A stretch of DNA of 64,000 nt from JAFDVL01 sp031409955 (GCA_031409955.1 JANNYF010000099.1:1-64000), one strand, 5' to 3'; counted from the first letter of the stretch, positions 24,990-34,706 are shown. Translations and numbers: made by a program. Notes: generated from the sequence alone by a model not told the origin.

Positions 24990-25733
24990 TCAGCCAATTA
25001 ACGTGTGCAGCAGCAAATGCGTCAGGTAAAACGACGCGACGCCCGCGAAGATAAACAATGAGGCTTTCCATCCGCCTTCGCGGTTAATTTCAGGAATCAA
25101 ATCGGAGGCCGCAATGTAAAGCGTGGCTCCGGCGGACAACGGAAGCGCAACTGTAATGGCTCGATCCACGAGCGCCACGCAAAAGATTCCGGCGAAAGTT
25201 GCCCCGGCAATCAGTAGCGTGGCATTGATCGCCGCACGCCCTGTTTTCCCGGCGCTCATCATAATTGAAGCCACCGTGAAGCCTTCAGGAACTTTGTGCA
25301 ACAACACCGCGATGAACAACAACAACCCCAATCGCAAATTGACCAGCAAGCCGGACGCGATGGTTACACCGTCAAAAAAGGCGTGAATCGCCAGGGCGAC
25401 TACGGCGGTGACGGCGACACCGTGGCGGTGCATTTCTTCGATGTGAACTTCTTCGCCAAAGTGAAAATGCGGCGCAATCGTATGTTCAAAAAACTGAATG
25501 ATTAAATAGCCGACCAACAACCAAATCGCGACGGCAGTCTCGCCCTGTTGCTGAAAGATTTCCGGGATCATTTCCAGCACAACAGCCGCCAACATAAACC
25601 CCGCGCCAAACCCCAGCAGATATTTTAGTTGCCCACGATCCGCCCGGCGCGATCTGGCAATCAGCCATCCGCCCAACAGGTTTCCAGCGGCAGCCATTAG
25701 GCCAAAGATGAGCAGTTGAAGAGAGTTCGCCAT
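24990..25733 (-). CDS. ZIP family divalent metal transporter
   Basis: 247 residues from ATG 25733 (M-A-N-S-L-Q-L-L); a TTG further upstream is less likely. Eight hydrophobic segments fit the ZIP fold. Signature residues are visible: A-I-H-A-F-F-D-G in TM4 and L-L-H-K-V-P-E-G-F in TM5, the metal-binding sites of ZupT/GufA-type transporters, and a His-rich loop (H-F-H-F-G-E-E-V-H...H-R-H-G) between TM3 and TM4. It probably imports zinc or another divalent metal. It is convergent with the M48-like zinc peptidase gene; whether that is meaningful is unclear. Confidence 0.85.
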   Translation of the reverse strand: MANSLQLLIFGLMAAAGNLLGGWLIARSRRADRGQLKYLLGFGAGFMLAAVVLEMIPEIFQQQGETAVAIWLLVGYLIIQFFEHTIAPHFHFGEEVHIEEMHRHGVAVTAVVALAIHAFFDGVTIASGLLVNLRLGLLLFIAVLLHKVPEGFTVASIMMSAGKTGRAAINATLLIAGATFAGIFCVALVDRAITVALPLSAGATLYIAASDLIPEINREGGWKASLFIFAGVASFYLTHLLLHTLIG

Positions 25734-25961
25734 CAGAAGGTGGAACGGTTCAAAAGGTAGAAGGATAGGGCAAGATACAAGCAAGTGCCAGAAATTCCAA
25801 GCCGCTAGGGCTCAAAATAACGCTTCTACAAAGTCAGCTATCTTGAACGGAATTGAAGGAAATCAAGGTTGAATCCGGGGTTTGGCTTTTCCAATTCAAT
25901 CAATCGTTTAGCTCAGGCCACTTGAGAAAACAATTTAGCTCTAAAATTGTCACAAAACTGC

Positions 25962-25990
25962 TTGACATCCACTATTTGCTGCCATAGTAT
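25962..25990 (+). promoter_or_regulatory. Sigma-70-type promoter of the dcw cluster
   Basis: TTGACA (25962-25967), a 17-bp spacer, then TAGTAT (25985-25990). It lies about 200 bp upstream of mraZ and directly upstream of the MraZ boxes. The -35 is perfect and the -10 matches the consensus at four of six positions. The rest of 25734-26193 is AT-rich leader without a gene. Confidence 0.7.
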
Positions 25991-26000
25991 GCATTCATCC

Positions 26001-26030
26001 AGTGGGACAAAGTGGTCTAAAGTGGTATGC
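26001..26030 (+). promoter_or_regulatory. MraZ operator: three tandem 10-bp boxes
   Basis: AGTGGGACAA, AGTGGTCTAA and AGTGGTATGC follow one another without gap. Known MraZ sites are TGGG/TGGT direct repeats with 10-bp period upstream of mraZ. Position just after the -10 element predicts repression of the whole cluster by its first product. Confidence 0.75.
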
Positions 26031-26193
26031 AAGAGTAACTTAGCGTTATAAATTCAAGCTCTACTTGAGACCCTAAGCGTTTGATTAAAAAGGGGCTTAG
26101 CCAAAAAAAGCGAGCCGAAAAGCGATTCCGAATTCCCCCGAATGCCAGTCCGGTTCTTGAAAGAACGGCTTCTCAATAAATGCTGCGCGCCAA

Positions 26194-26637
26194 ATGCTAC
26201 GTGGAAGTTATACAGCGACGGTGGATGATAAAGGACGGGTCAAGGTTCCTGCAAGCTTCAAGAAATATTTGGAGCAACATTATGGCAACCCGGAATTTTA
26301 CCTGACCAGTTTGGATGGCGAATGCGCCCGGATTTACCCGCTGACCGAGTGGGAAGAAATTGAAAATAAGTTGGCCTTGTTACCGACGATGGACCCGGCC
26401 AAGCGCAAGTTCCTGGATCGCGTTAATTATTACGGGCAGGTGCAATCGCTGGACGCGAATGGGCGTATTTTGATTCATCCCCTGCTACGAGGTGCAGCCG
26501 AGTTGTTAGGCGAAGTGACCATCTTTGGCTATTTGACTTATTTGGAAATCTGGAGCGCAGACCGCTTCCGTCGCGCGCGCTTAGTTGAGATGTTTACGGA
26601 CGAAGACGCTGACCGGATTGCGCGACTGGGGATTTGA
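26194..26637 (+). CDS. mraZ: Transcriptional regulator MraZ
   Basis: 147 residues, two AbrB-like SpoVT swapped-hairpin domains: first M-L-R-G-S-Y-T-A-T-V-D-D-K-G-R-V-K-V-P, second S-L-D-A-N-G-R-I-L-I-H-P with the conserved D-x-x-G-R motifs. It binds the tandem boxes upstream and usually represses the division cluster. No good ribosome site precedes the ATG, which hints at weak translation. The stop codon lies in a short run of GATTTGA repeats leading into rsmH. Confidence 0.95.
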   Translation: MLRGSYTATVDDKGRVKVPASFKKYLEQHYGNPEFYLTSLDGECARIYPLTEWEEIENKLALLPTMDPAKRKFLDRVNYYGQVQSLDANGRILIHPLLRGAAELLGEVTIFGYLTYLEIWSADRFRRARLVEMFTDEDADRIARLGI

Positions 26638-26652
26638 GATTTGAGATTTGCA

Positions 26653-27621
26653 ATGCCTCAAGTTCCTACCAACGAAATGCACCTTCCGGTGATGCTCTCC
26701 GAAACGCTGGAGGCGTTGAATGCCACAGTTGGCGGGTTGTTCATTGACGCCACGCTCGGAATGGGCGGTCACAGCGAAGGGCTTTTGCAGGCTTCACCAA
26801 ACAGCCGCGTGATCGGGCTTGATCGGGATGCAGAAGCGATTGCACTTGCCCAACAGCGACTGGCAGGGTTTGGTGAAAGATTCGCGGCGATTCACACGGA
26901 CTATCGCCAACTGAAACAATCGTTACTTGAGAAAGGAATTACATCAGTCAACGGCATCATTGCTGATCTGGGCATTTCGTCCTATCAGTTGGATACGCCG
27001 GAGCGAGGCTTCAGCTTTCGCTTTACCGACGATTCGCCGCTGGATATGCGAATGGATCGAACTGAGCCGACCACGGCTGCTGACTTGGTCAATCGCTTGG
27101 GTGAGCGCGAACTGGCGGACTTGATTTTTGCCTACGGTGAAGAACGGGCTTCCCGCCGGATTGCGCATCGCATCGTGCAGACCCGCACCAAAGCGCCGCT
27201 GGTTACGACCAAACAGTTGGCGGATTTAGTGATCGCGGCGGTTCAGCAGAAAGGTCACTGGAAAATTCATCCCGCGACCAAAACGTTTCAGGCGTTGCGC
27301 ATCGCGGTCAATCGGGAATTAGAAGGATTGGCGCAATTCGTTGCCGATGCGATTGATTTATTGGCAGTGGATGGGCGACTGGTGGTGATGACCTTTCATT
27401 CGCTTGAAGACAGACTCATCAAGCAGGCTTTGAAATTTCAATCCGGTTACTGTGTGTGCCCGCCGCAGCTACCAGATTGTCGTTGTGGCACCGCGCGGCG
27501 TGTTGAGCTTCTCACCAGCAAGCCCGCTCAACCGCGCGAGAGTGAAACGCTGGCGAATCCTCGTGCCCGAAGTGCCAAGCTCCGCGCTTGTCGAAAATTG
27601 CAGCCCATCGCTCAGAACTAA
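26653..27621 (+). CDS. rsmH: 16S rRNA (cytosine1402-N4)-methyltransferase
   Basis: About 322 residues from ATG 26653; TTG 26641 or ATG 26677 (M-H-L-P-V-M-L) are alternatives. The SAM-binding motif F-I-D-A-T-L-G-M-G-G-H-S and G-L-D-R-D-A-E are followed by G-I-I-A-D-L-G-I-S-S-Y-Q-L-D and the signature M-T-F-H-S-L-E-D-R. The C-terminus has a Cys cluster (C-V-C-P-P-Q-L-P-D-C-R-C) typical of the family. It methylates C1402 in the ribosomal decoding centre. Second gene of the dcw cluster, as in most bacteria. Confidence 0.95.
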   Translation: MPQVPTNEMHLPVMLSETLEALNATVGGLFIDATLGMGGHSEGLLQASPNSRVIGLDRDAEAIALAQQRLAGFGERFAAIHTDYRQLKQSLLEKGITSVNGIIADLGISSYQLDTPERGFSFRFTDDSPLDMRMDRTEPTTAADLVNRLGERELADLIFAYGEERASRRIAHRIVQTRTKAPLVTTKQLADLVIAAVQQKGHWKIHPATKTFQALRIAVNRELEGLAQFVADAIDLLAVDGRLVVMTFHSLEDRLIKQALKFQSGYCVCPPQLPDCRCGTARRVELLTSKPAQPRESETLANPRARSAKLRACRKLQPIAQN

Positions 27622-27655
27622 TAACCCCCAATTCCCTTTGCCGGAGGAATTGCTC

Positions 27656-28246
27656 ATGAACATGCACTTTCGCCCCAAAATTCAGAATGGTCAGGTGGCC
27701 AAAAGAGCGCGGACTGGTTATACCGTCCAGCCCGCATCACGTTCCATCAAGGCATCACCCTTGGCGACCATGACGCCGCTGTGGTCAGGCGTGTCGGTCA
27801 GTGAATTGAAACAAAATGGATTGGCTGTCTTTGGATTAGACGGACAGTTGCAATCCACCCAAGTGGTGCCTAAAGAAAAAACCGTCTCACCTTCGCGTGT
27901 GTTGCTCGGCTTGATCGGCTGTGGCGTGCTGCTCGCAGGCGGCTTTATGTTCAGCCTGCGCGATCATTTCACGGCGCACGCCGTCGGACGCGAAGAAGTA
28001 AAACTGAAATCGAAAATCCAGCAAGCCGACGTCGAACAGCAACAGCTCGACATTGCGCGCCAACGCGCTGCCAGCCCGCAAATGCTGGAGCGTGCGGCGC
28101 GTGAATCGGCAGGACTTGCGCCGCTGGAACTGGAACGGAAAAGAGTTGTCAGCGGCACAAAGAAAGTAACTGCTGCCGAAAAAGCAAAGACAACCCTGCC
28201 GCAGAAAGGCAAAGCTCTGAAGATCGCCAAAACTGCGGAACAGTAA
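27656..28246 (+). CDS. ftsL: FtsL-like cell division protein
   Basis: 196 residues from ATG 27656, preceded by GGAGG at good spacing. Layout: ~85-residue cytoplasmic N-terminus, one transmembrane helix (about 83-102: V-L-L-G-L-I-G-C-G-V-L-L-A-G-G-F), then a short predicted coiled coil rich in K/Q/E (about 112-140), then a basic K/A-rich tail. Sequence similarity within FtsL is always weak; the call rests on size, topology and the position between rsmH and ftsI. The long cytoplasmic and C-terminal extensions make it bigger than the ~100-120 residues of well-studied FtsL. Confidence 0.7.
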   Translation: MNMHFRPKIQNGQVAKRARTGYTVQPASRSIKASPLATMTPLWSGVSVSELKQNGLAVFGLDGQLQSTQVVPKEKTVSPSRVLLGLIGCGVLLAGGFMFSLRDHFTAHAVGREEVKLKSKIQQADVEQQQLDIARQRAASPQMLERAARESAGLAPLELERKRVVSGTKKVTAAEKAKTTLPQKGKALKIAKTAEQ

Positions 28247-28285
28247 ACGACCTCAGCAGAGTCCACGAGATAGAAAGCAGATGTA

Positions 28286-30427
28286 ATGGCTTCCAAAAGT
28301 AGTAAAAAGCAAAGAAGCATCACCAGTCGGCACATCTTTATTGTGTGCCTCTTTGTGGCGTGGATGGGCGCGATTATCTGGCGTCTGGCCTACTTGCAAA
28401 TTGCCCGACACGAAGATCTGACCGCTAAAGCCGCGCGGCAACGCAACGCAACGCAATCCGTGGCGGCAGTGCGCGGCACCATCGTAGACCGGAACAATGT
28501 CGTGCTGGTGACCAGCATTGAAACCGATTCGGTGATGGCTGATCTGTATCAAATCAAAGACGACGTCAAAGCGCAGATCGTCAAGGCCCTCGCCGCGCCG
28601 CTGCGCACGAGTGAAGCGGCTCTGACCAGCAAATTGAATTCCGGCAACAAGGCTCCGATTTTGGGCGCGAAGCTGGATTGGGAGGTCACCGATCAAATTC
28701 GCAAGCTGGTCGAAGCCAATAAATTCAAGGGTATTAAGCTGCTGCGCGATACGCAACGGCATTATCCCAACGGTTCGTTAGCCGCGCATATCCTTGGCAC
28801 AGTGAATGCCGAAGAGCGCGGCACCTCCGGCCTGGAAATGCGATTGGACAAATATCTGGGCGGGCAGGATGGAAAGTTGCAGTTTGAAAAGGACGCTACG
28901 GGCAAAGCGTACTCCCAAGAGGAACGAGCGGCGCTGGCGGGCGGACGCATCGTCACGACGCTTGATATTGTGCTGCAACATAAAGTCGAACAGGCCATTG
29001 CGCAGGCGCTCACGGAAACCAAAGCAGACGGCATTAGCGCGATTGTGATGGACCCGACGACGGGCGAAATCCTGGCGCTGGCAAACGCGCCAACATTTGA
29101 GCCAGGGGATCGTTGGCAAGGCAGCGAGCAGGAGAAAAATGTGCGTCGCAACCGCGCCATTGTTGATGTTTATGAACCCGGTTCAGTGCTCAAAATGGTG
29201 ACGTACTCCGCCGCTCTTGAAGAAGGATTGGCGCGACCGGATGAAAAGATCAACTGTAGCGGGCCGTTTATGAACGGGCCATTTCCTATTTCCGATACGC
29301 ATTCGTATGGTGAATTAACGGTTGCAGAAGCATTAGCGAAATCATCGAACGTCGGGGCGATTCGACTCGCGTTACGCGTGAATAAAGATCGCTTTGCCGA
29401 TTACCTAACGCGGTTTGGGTTTGGGCAAAAAACCGGCATTGATTTGCCCGCCGAAGAGGTGGGGATGGTACGCTCGGTGAAGAACTGGGAACCGACGTCC
29501 TTGCCTTCGATGGCGATTGGATATGGCATTGGTGTCACTGCCGTGCAGGCTGTGACAGCAATGGCTTCCATCGCCAATCGTGGTATGTGGGTGCAACCAC
29601 ACGTCTTGAAAAAGATCGTTTCCGCCGATGCCAGTCAGCGCGTGCTTTTAGAAGTTGAACCGAAAACGCGACGGATACTGCGCGAAGAAACAGCGGACGT
29701 GATTAAAAGCATGTTGGCAGGAGTTGTCGAAACCGGCACCGCGCGCAATGCGATTCAACTCGCCAGCTACACCGCTGCGGGCAAAACCGGGACGGCCAAA
29801 AAAGTAATCGGCGGCAAGTATTCGGACTCGGCCTACTACGCGTCGTTCGCGGGCTTTGTCCCGGCCACGAATCCGCGTTTTGCAATCATCGTGGTCATAG
29901 ACACACCCAAAGGCGCGCATCAGGGTGGACAGGTCGCCGCGCCCATCTTCAATCAAATCGCGCAGGCAGCGTTGGGCGATTATGGTGTGTTGCCGGACGT
30001 AGACGAGTTCCGCCAAAAAATGTCCGAAATGCAAGATGGCCTACGCGCCAAACCGGCCCGGCAAGTAGAAGCGGCTCCCTCGCCGATTAAAGTGGTTGCC
30101 ACGCCAATGCCAAAAGCGAGCGTGAAGCCAACGCCAGTGCCAAGCCCAACGCCGCTGACTGCCAAAGCAAAACCAACGCCCACACCCAAGCGCACGCCCA
30201 AACCGACGCCGGTTTTGAAATTGCCTGGCACTAAACCGCTGGTCAAAGTAATGGCGGCGACGAAACCAGAACCAAAACCATCCACTGCGCCCAACGTCAT
30301 AGGTCGCAGCTTGCGCGAGGTGGCGAGTTTGTGCAGTCAGGCGGGATTGAAATTGAAAGCTATCGGCTCCGGCAGTGCCAAGAGCCAACGCCGCGTCGGC
30401 GATACGTTGGTGGTGGAGTTTCGATAG
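28286..30427 (+). CDS. ftsI: Division transpeptidase FtsI (PBP3) with PASTA domain
   Basis: 713 residues: cytoplasmic tail, transmembrane helix (about 12-33), pedestal/dimerisation domain, transpeptidase domain with S300-V-L-K303, S353-S-N355 and K500-T-G502. A Pro/Thr/Lys-rich linker (about 595-660, P-T-P-x-P repeats) leads to one C-terminal PASTA domain starting P-N-V-I-G-R-S-L-R-E-V. It cross-links septal peptidoglycan with FtsW. The PASTA domain resembles Gram-positive PBP2x/SpoVD rather than E. coli FtsI. It is separated from ftsL by 39 nt. Confidence 0.95.
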   Translation: MASKSSKKQRSITSRHIFIVCLFVAWMGAIIWRLAYLQIARHEDLTAKAARQRNATQSVAAVRGTIVDRNNVVLVTSIETDSVMADLYQIKDDVKAQIVKALAAPLRTSEAALTSKLNSGNKAPILGAKLDWEVTDQIRKLVEANKFKGIKLLRDTQRHYPNGSLAAHILGTVNAEERGTSGLEMRLDKYLGGQDGKLQFEKDATGKAYSQEERAALAGGRIVTTLDIVLQHKVEQAIAQALTETKADGISAIVMDPTTGEILALANAPTFEPGDRWQGSEQEKNVRRNRAIVDVYEPGSVLKMVTYSAALEEGLARPDEKINCSGPFMNGPFPISDTHSYGELTVAEALAKSSNVGAIRLALRVNKDRFADYLTRFGFGQKTGIDLPAEEVGMVRSVKNWEPTSLPSMAIGYGIGVTAVQAVTAMASIANRGMWVQPHVLKKIVSADASQRVLLEVEPKTRRILREETADVIKSMLAGVVETGTARNAIQLASYTAAGKTGTAKKVIGGKYSDSAYYASFAGFVPATNPRFAIIVVIDTPKGAHQGGQVAAPIFNQIAQAALGDYGVLPDVDEFRQKMSEMQDGLRAKPARQVEAAPSPIKVVATPMPKASVKPTPVPSPTPLTAKAKPTPTPKRTPKPTPVLKLPGTKPLVKVMAATKPEPKPSTAPNVIGRSLREVASLCSQAGLKLKAIGSGSAKSQRRVGDTLVVEFR

Positions 30428-30521
30428 GGATAGTTTCGCGTTTCGCGTTTTGAATTTTGAGTGACAGCACGCAAGACCCGAAACCCAAAACTCGAACACA
30501 CGCGTGTGGAAACTCAAAACT

Positions 30522-32012
30522 ATGATTTTACTGAGTGACATCGCGCAAGCATTGAACGCGCAGGCAAGCGGCGAGGGGCTGAACGCTGAAGTTGCTCCCG
30601 TCCATTCGGCTGTCACTCACGATTCGCGCCGCGTTGTGCCGGGGGGCATTTTCGTAGCCATCAAAGGCGCAACCAGTGACGGAAACAATTTCGTCACCCA
30701 GGCTACGCAACGCGGTGCGCTCGCTATTCTTTCGGATAACCCGCGACCAGAAAATTTTCCCGGCGTGTGGTTCCAGGTTGCGGATGCGCGTGCCTCACTC
30801 GCGCGCGCCGCAGCCCTTGTTTACGGGCATCCATCCCGCTCTTTGCAATTGGTCGGTCTCACCGGCACGAACGGTAAAACGACGACCGCGCATCTGTGTG
30901 AATCCGTCTTTCGCGCCGCCGGAACCGTGCCTGCGATGATGGGTACGATCTCTCATCGCATCGGCGATCACGAAGAAGTTGCCGCACATACGACGCCCGA
31001 AGCTTCGGACATCCAAGCCTTTCTGCATCGCGCGGTCGAGGCTGGCGTGCAATATGCCGTGATGGAAGTTTCGTCCATCGCGTTGGAATTGCACCGCACC
31101 GATTGCCTTGAATTTGCTGTCGCCGCGTTCACGAATTTGACGCAAGACCATTTGGATTATCACGGCACGATGCAAGCTTACGCGGCGGCGAAACAAAAGC
31201 TGTTTGAGATGTCCCATCAACACGCCGTCATCAATGCTGATGACGCGTTCGGCGCAACGCTGCGGCAAGCAACCAGCGCCAGAGTATTCAGTTATGCGAT
31301 TGATTCAAGCGCTGATATTACCCCCGACCAAACTGCTTTTGGCGTTGCTGGGCTGTCTTTCACGGCTCGCACTCCTGGCGGTGACATCGAAATTCGCTCG
31401 CCTCTGGTTGGGCGTCCGCACGCTTACAACATCCTGTGCGCAGTGGGCATCGGCCTTGCGCTCGGCATCACAACCGACACCATCGCGCGCGGCATCAATG
31501 CCAGTCACGGCGCGGCTGGCAGATTTGAACGCGTCAGCGAATCAAGTGATGACATCACCGTCGTAGTGGATTACGCCCACACGCCCGATGCGCTTCTGAA
31601 CGTTTTGAAAATTGCGCGCGATGCGGCGAAGGCGAGCGGGGGCCGTGTCATTACTGTGTTTGGTTGCGGCGGCGACCGCGACAAAACCAAACGTCCATTG
31701 ATGGGCGAAGGCGCGGCGCAGTTGAGTGATGTGGTGCTGGCGACCTCCGACAATCCGCGCAGCGAAGACCCGGAAATGATTTTGCGCGAGATCGAAGTCG
31801 GATTGAAACGCGCGAACGGAAACTATGAATTGATCGTGGATCGGCATGCGGCCATCGTCAAAGCCATCACCGAAGCACGCGCCAACGATGTCATCGTAAT
31901 TGCTGGCAAAGGCCACGAGGATTATCAGATTTTAGCGAGCGGTAAGATTCATTTCGATGATCGTGAAGTCGCGCGGGAAGCTTTGCAGGAAAGGAGGGCA
32001 GCCGCGAAGTAA
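30522..32012 (+). CDS. murE: UDP-MurNAc-tripeptide synthetase (meso-DAP adding)
   Basis: 496 residues from ATG 30522; GTG 30504 is an in-frame alternative. Domains: N-terminal UDP-substrate domain (T-H-D-S-R-R-V), Mur-ligase ATPase domain with G-T-N-G-K-T-T-T, C-terminal domain with T-S-D-N-P-R-S-E-D-P. The D-N-P-R motif marks the meso-diaminopimelate-specific enzymes, so the peptidoglycan is probably of the DAP type. It adds the third residue of the stem peptide. A weak palindrome (30430-30520) precedes it. Confidence 0.95.
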   Translation: MILLSDIAQALNAQASGEGLNAEVAPVHSAVTHDSRRVVPGGIFVAIKGATSDGNNFVTQATQRGALAILSDNPRPENFPGVWFQVADARASLARAAALVYGHPSRSLQLVGLTGTNGKTTTAHLCESVFRAAGTVPAMMGTISHRIGDHEEVAAHTTPEASDIQAFLHRAVEAGVQYAVMEVSSIALELHRTDCLEFAVAAFTNLTQDHLDYHGTMQAYAAAKQKLFEMSHQHAVINADDAFGATLRQATSARVFSYAIDSSADITPDQTAFGVAGLSFTARTPGGDIEIRSPLVGRPHAYNILCAVGIGLALGITTDTIARGINASHGAAGRFERVSESSDDITVVVDYAHTPDALLNVLKIARDAAKASGGRVITVFGCGGDRDKTKRPLMGEGAAQLSDVVLATSDNPRSEDPEMILREIEVGLKRANGNYELIVDRHAAIVKAITEARANDVIVIAGKGHEDYQILASGKIHFDDREVAREALQERRAAAK

Positions 32013-32013
32013 G

Positions 32014-32104
32014 AGGTATTAGCACGGGTTGGACTCATACGGGGTGAGTCACAGGTTGTAAACATCAGAGGCGATCCGCAACCTGACAACTCGTGCTAAT
32101 ACCT
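32014..32104. repeat. Intergenic palindrome between murE and murF
   Basis: Arms 32014-32031 and 32087-32104 (AGGTATTAGCACGGGTTG and its complement) match at 17 of 18 positions; inner CAGGTTG and CAACCTG pair as well. It fills the 80-nt gap between murE and murF inside the co-directional cluster and so does not look like an operon end. Confidence 0.85.
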
Positions 32105-32125
32105 GTTCCTTCGCGGTGCGAGGAG

Positions 32126-33553
32126 ATGAAGCTCAGCGAAATCGCAAACCTCTGTGGCGCAACTTATCGTCTGAATCCGGCGCTCACAGAAACTGTGCCG
32201 ACAGGCTTTGCGATTGATTCGCGCGCGGTCAAGTCCGGCGAAGTTTTTGTGGCGATTCCCGGCGAACGCGTGGACGGTCATCAGTTTGTTGCCGAAGTCT
32301 TGGACAAAGGCGCATTGGCAGCATTGGTCGTGCATCAGCGCTTGCCATTTGCGAAAAACCTTGCGCCGTACAAAGACCGCTTGCTGTTCGTGACCGACAC
32401 CGCGTTCGCCTTTCAGCAAATGGCGCAGAAGGTTTTGACCGCGTGGAATAAGCCGATTGTCGCTGTCACCGGCAGCGCAGGCAAAACGACGATGAAGGAT
32501 TTGACGGCGCACGTATTGGAAGGCGTGACGCGCAAAGGGTTCAAGTCGCTGGGCAATTTGAATACGAGTTATGGCTTGCCGCTCACCGTCGGTCGGATGA
32601 TTTCGGCAGACGCGCGGCCCAGAGACTTTGATCTCGCAGTCTTTGAATTCGGCATGAGTTCTTACGGTGAAATCAAACGCCTGACTGAAATTGCTCCGCC
32701 GTTGGTGGCCATCGTCGGCAACGTTGGCACCGCGCACATTGAGTTTTTCGGCAGCAGCGACGGCATCGCCGAAGCCAAAGCCGAAATCATAGATGGCTTG
32801 CAATCCGGCGGCACGGCGATTCTGAACGCGGATGACGCACGCGTCAGTCGGATGCGCGAACGCCGCTCCGATATTTCGATTTTGACGTTCGGCATGGAAG
32901 CTGACGCCGACATTCGCGCCGTCAACCTCAACAACGACGATTTGAGCGCGACGAGTTTTGAATTGCGCACGCCGCGCGGTGACGTTTTCGTGAATTTACC
33001 ATTGATAGGCAAGCACAACGTGTACAACGCGCTGGCCGCCGCCGCCGCCGGACATCACTTTGGCTTGAGCGCCAAGCAAATCGCGCGACGACTCAACACC
33101 GCTGCGCCATCAAAGATGCGTGGCGAACTTATCAAATTTGCCAACGGCGTAACGGTGATTGACGATTCGTACAACTCGAATCCACCGGCATTGATTCAAG
33201 CGGTGCAAGCGATGGCAAAGGCCAAAGGCTTTGCGCGTCGCATCGTCGTGGCAGGCGAAATGCTCGAACTGGGTGCGCAAGCTGCGGCAATGCACCGGGA
33301 ATGCGGGCAAGCCATCGCCGCCGCCGGAATCCAGCGCGTGATCGGCGTGCGTGGGTTGGCAACCGAATTAGTCGCAGGCGCGTTTGACGCAGGCTTACGC
33401 AACGCAACTTTTTGCGAAACACCCGAGCAAGCGGCAGACGAATTGCTGACTGAATTACAGGCAGGCGATTTGGTTTTGGTCAAAGGCTCACGCGGCGTGC
33501 ATACCGAACGCGTCGTCGAACGATTGCAAGCAGCGTTAGAAGGGAAGAGATAA
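32126..33553 (+). CDS. murF: UDP-MurNAc-tripeptide-D-Ala-D-Ala ligase
   Basis: 475 residues from ATG 32126 (M-K-L-S-E-I-A-N-L-C); AGGAG abuts the start with almost no spacer, so initiation may be inefficient. Domains: substrate domain with I-D-S-R-A-V, ATPase loop T-G-S-A-G-K-T-T, C-terminal domain with D-D-S-Y-N-S-N-P-P. It attaches D-Ala-D-Ala to complete the pentapeptide precursor. The D-Ala-D-Ala ligase gene is not in this cluster. Confidence 0.95.
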   Translation: MKLSEIANLCGATYRLNPALTETVPTGFAIDSRAVKSGEVFVAIPGERVDGHQFVAEVLDKGALAALVVHQRLPFAKNLAPYKDRLLFVTDTAFAFQQMAQKVLTAWNKPIVAVTGSAGKTTMKDLTAHVLEGVTRKGFKSLGNLNTSYGLPLTVGRMISADARPRDFDLAVFEFGMSSYGEIKRLTEIAPPLVAIVGNVGTAHIEFFGSSDGIAEAKAEIIDGLQSGGTAILNADDARVSRMRERRSDISILTFGMEADADIRAVNLNNDDLSATSFELRTPRGDVFVNLPLIGKHNVYNALAAAAAGHHFGLSAKQIARRLNTAAPSKMRGELIKFANGVTVIDDSYNSNPPALIQAVQAMAKAKGFARRIVVAGEMLELGAQAAAMHRECGQAIAAAGIQRVIGVRGLATELVAGAFDAGLRNATFCETPEQAADELLTELQAGDLVLVKGSRGVHTERVVERLQAALEGKR

Positions 33554-33581
33554 TGAGTCTCGATATTCATCGCACGGCATA

Positions 33582-34700
33582 ATGCTCTACTACTTATTCT
33601 ACAAATTGCTGCACGAGCAGTATGCACATCTATATCCAGTGCTGAAGGCCTTCAACGTCTTCCAGTACGTCACGTTTCGCACGGCCTACGCGACGATCAC
33701 GGCGTTCTTAATTACCCTGGTGCTGGGACCGGGAATGATTCGCAAGTTGCACGAATTCAAATTCGGGCAGGAGATTCGGGAAGAAGGCCCGGCACATCAT
33801 CAGGCAAAAAAAGGGACGCCCACGATGGGCGGCGTGCTGGTCATTGGTTCTGTCATTGTCTCTGCACTGTTGTGGGCGGATTTGAAAAATCGGTATTTGT
33901 GGATCGCCATCATTGGCACATTGGGCTTTTCATTGGTTGGCTTTTTGGACGATTACCTCAAGATCAAACGGAAGCGCAGCCTCGGATTAACGGGCAAGCA
34001 AAAACTGGTTGGGCAATTCGCCACGGCGCTGATCGTGGGTCTAATGCTCAAGCAATTGACGAATTATAGCTGGGTGCTGAGCGTTCCGTTCTTCAAGGAA
34101 TTCCAGCCGACGTTGCCCTTCTGGCTTTATTTAGGGTTCATCATGCTCTTCACGGTGTTTTGCTCGAACGCCGTGAATTTGACGGATGGTTTGGATGGCC
34201 TGGCAATCAGCGTCACGGTGGTTGCGGCTTCAGCGTTGACGGCCCTGGTTTATATCACTGGCCATGCGAAGTTTGCCGAATATCTCGACCTGGTTCGTAG
34301 CACCGGCACAGGCGATTTGACCGTCTCGGAATTAACAGTCGTGGGCGGCGCGTTGGTTGGTGCAAGCCTCGGATTCCTCTGGTTCAATGCGCCCCCGGCG
34401 GAAGTGTTTATGGGTGATGTTGGCGCGCTGGGCATCGGCGGAACGTTGGCGACGATTGCGGTCATCATCAAGCAGGAAGTCGTGCTGGCGATTATCGGCG
34501 GCGTATTCATGATCGAAGCGTTGTCCGTAATGATTCAAGTCGCTTCCTTCAAACTGACGAAGAAACGCGTTTTCAAGATGTCGCCGCTGCACCATCACTT
34601 TGAATTGTCCGGCTGGAAGGAATCAAAGATTGTCTTTCGCTTTTTGATCGCGTCGTTGTTGTTTGCGTTGTTGGCGCTATCGACACTGAAGTTGCGATAG
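33582..34700 (+). CDS. mraY: Phospho-MurNAc-pentapeptide translocase
   Basis: 372 residues, about ten transmembrane helices. Conserved cytoplasmic motifs are present: K-K-G-T-P-T-M-G-G near the start, G-F-L-D-D-Y-L-K, N-L-T-D-G-L-D-G-L-A and M-G-D-V-G-A-L, followed by S-P-L-H-H-H-F-E near the C-terminus. Together these carry the catalytic Asp triad and the His motif. It transfers phospho-MurNAc-pentapeptide to undecaprenyl phosphate, forming lipid I. It lies 28 nt after murF. Confidence 0.97.
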   Translation: MLYYLFYKLLHEQYAHLYPVLKAFNVFQYVTFRTAYATITAFLITLVLGPGMIRKLHEFKFGQEIREEGPAHHQAKKGTPTMGGVLVIGSVIVSALLWADLKNRYLWIAIIGTLGFSLVGFLDDYLKIKRKRSLGLTGKQKLVGQFATALIVGLMLKQLTNYSWVLSVPFFKEFQPTLPFWLYLGFIMLFTVFCSNAVNLTDGLDGLAISVTVVAASALTALVYITGHAKFAEYLDLVRSTGTGDLTVSELTVVGGALVGASLGFLWFNAPPAEVFMGDVGALGIGGTLATIAVIIKQEVVLAIIGGVFMIEALSVMIQVASFKLTKKRVFKMSPLHHHFELSGWKESKIVFRFLIASLLFALLALSTLKLR

Positions 34701-34706
34701 CGGATA

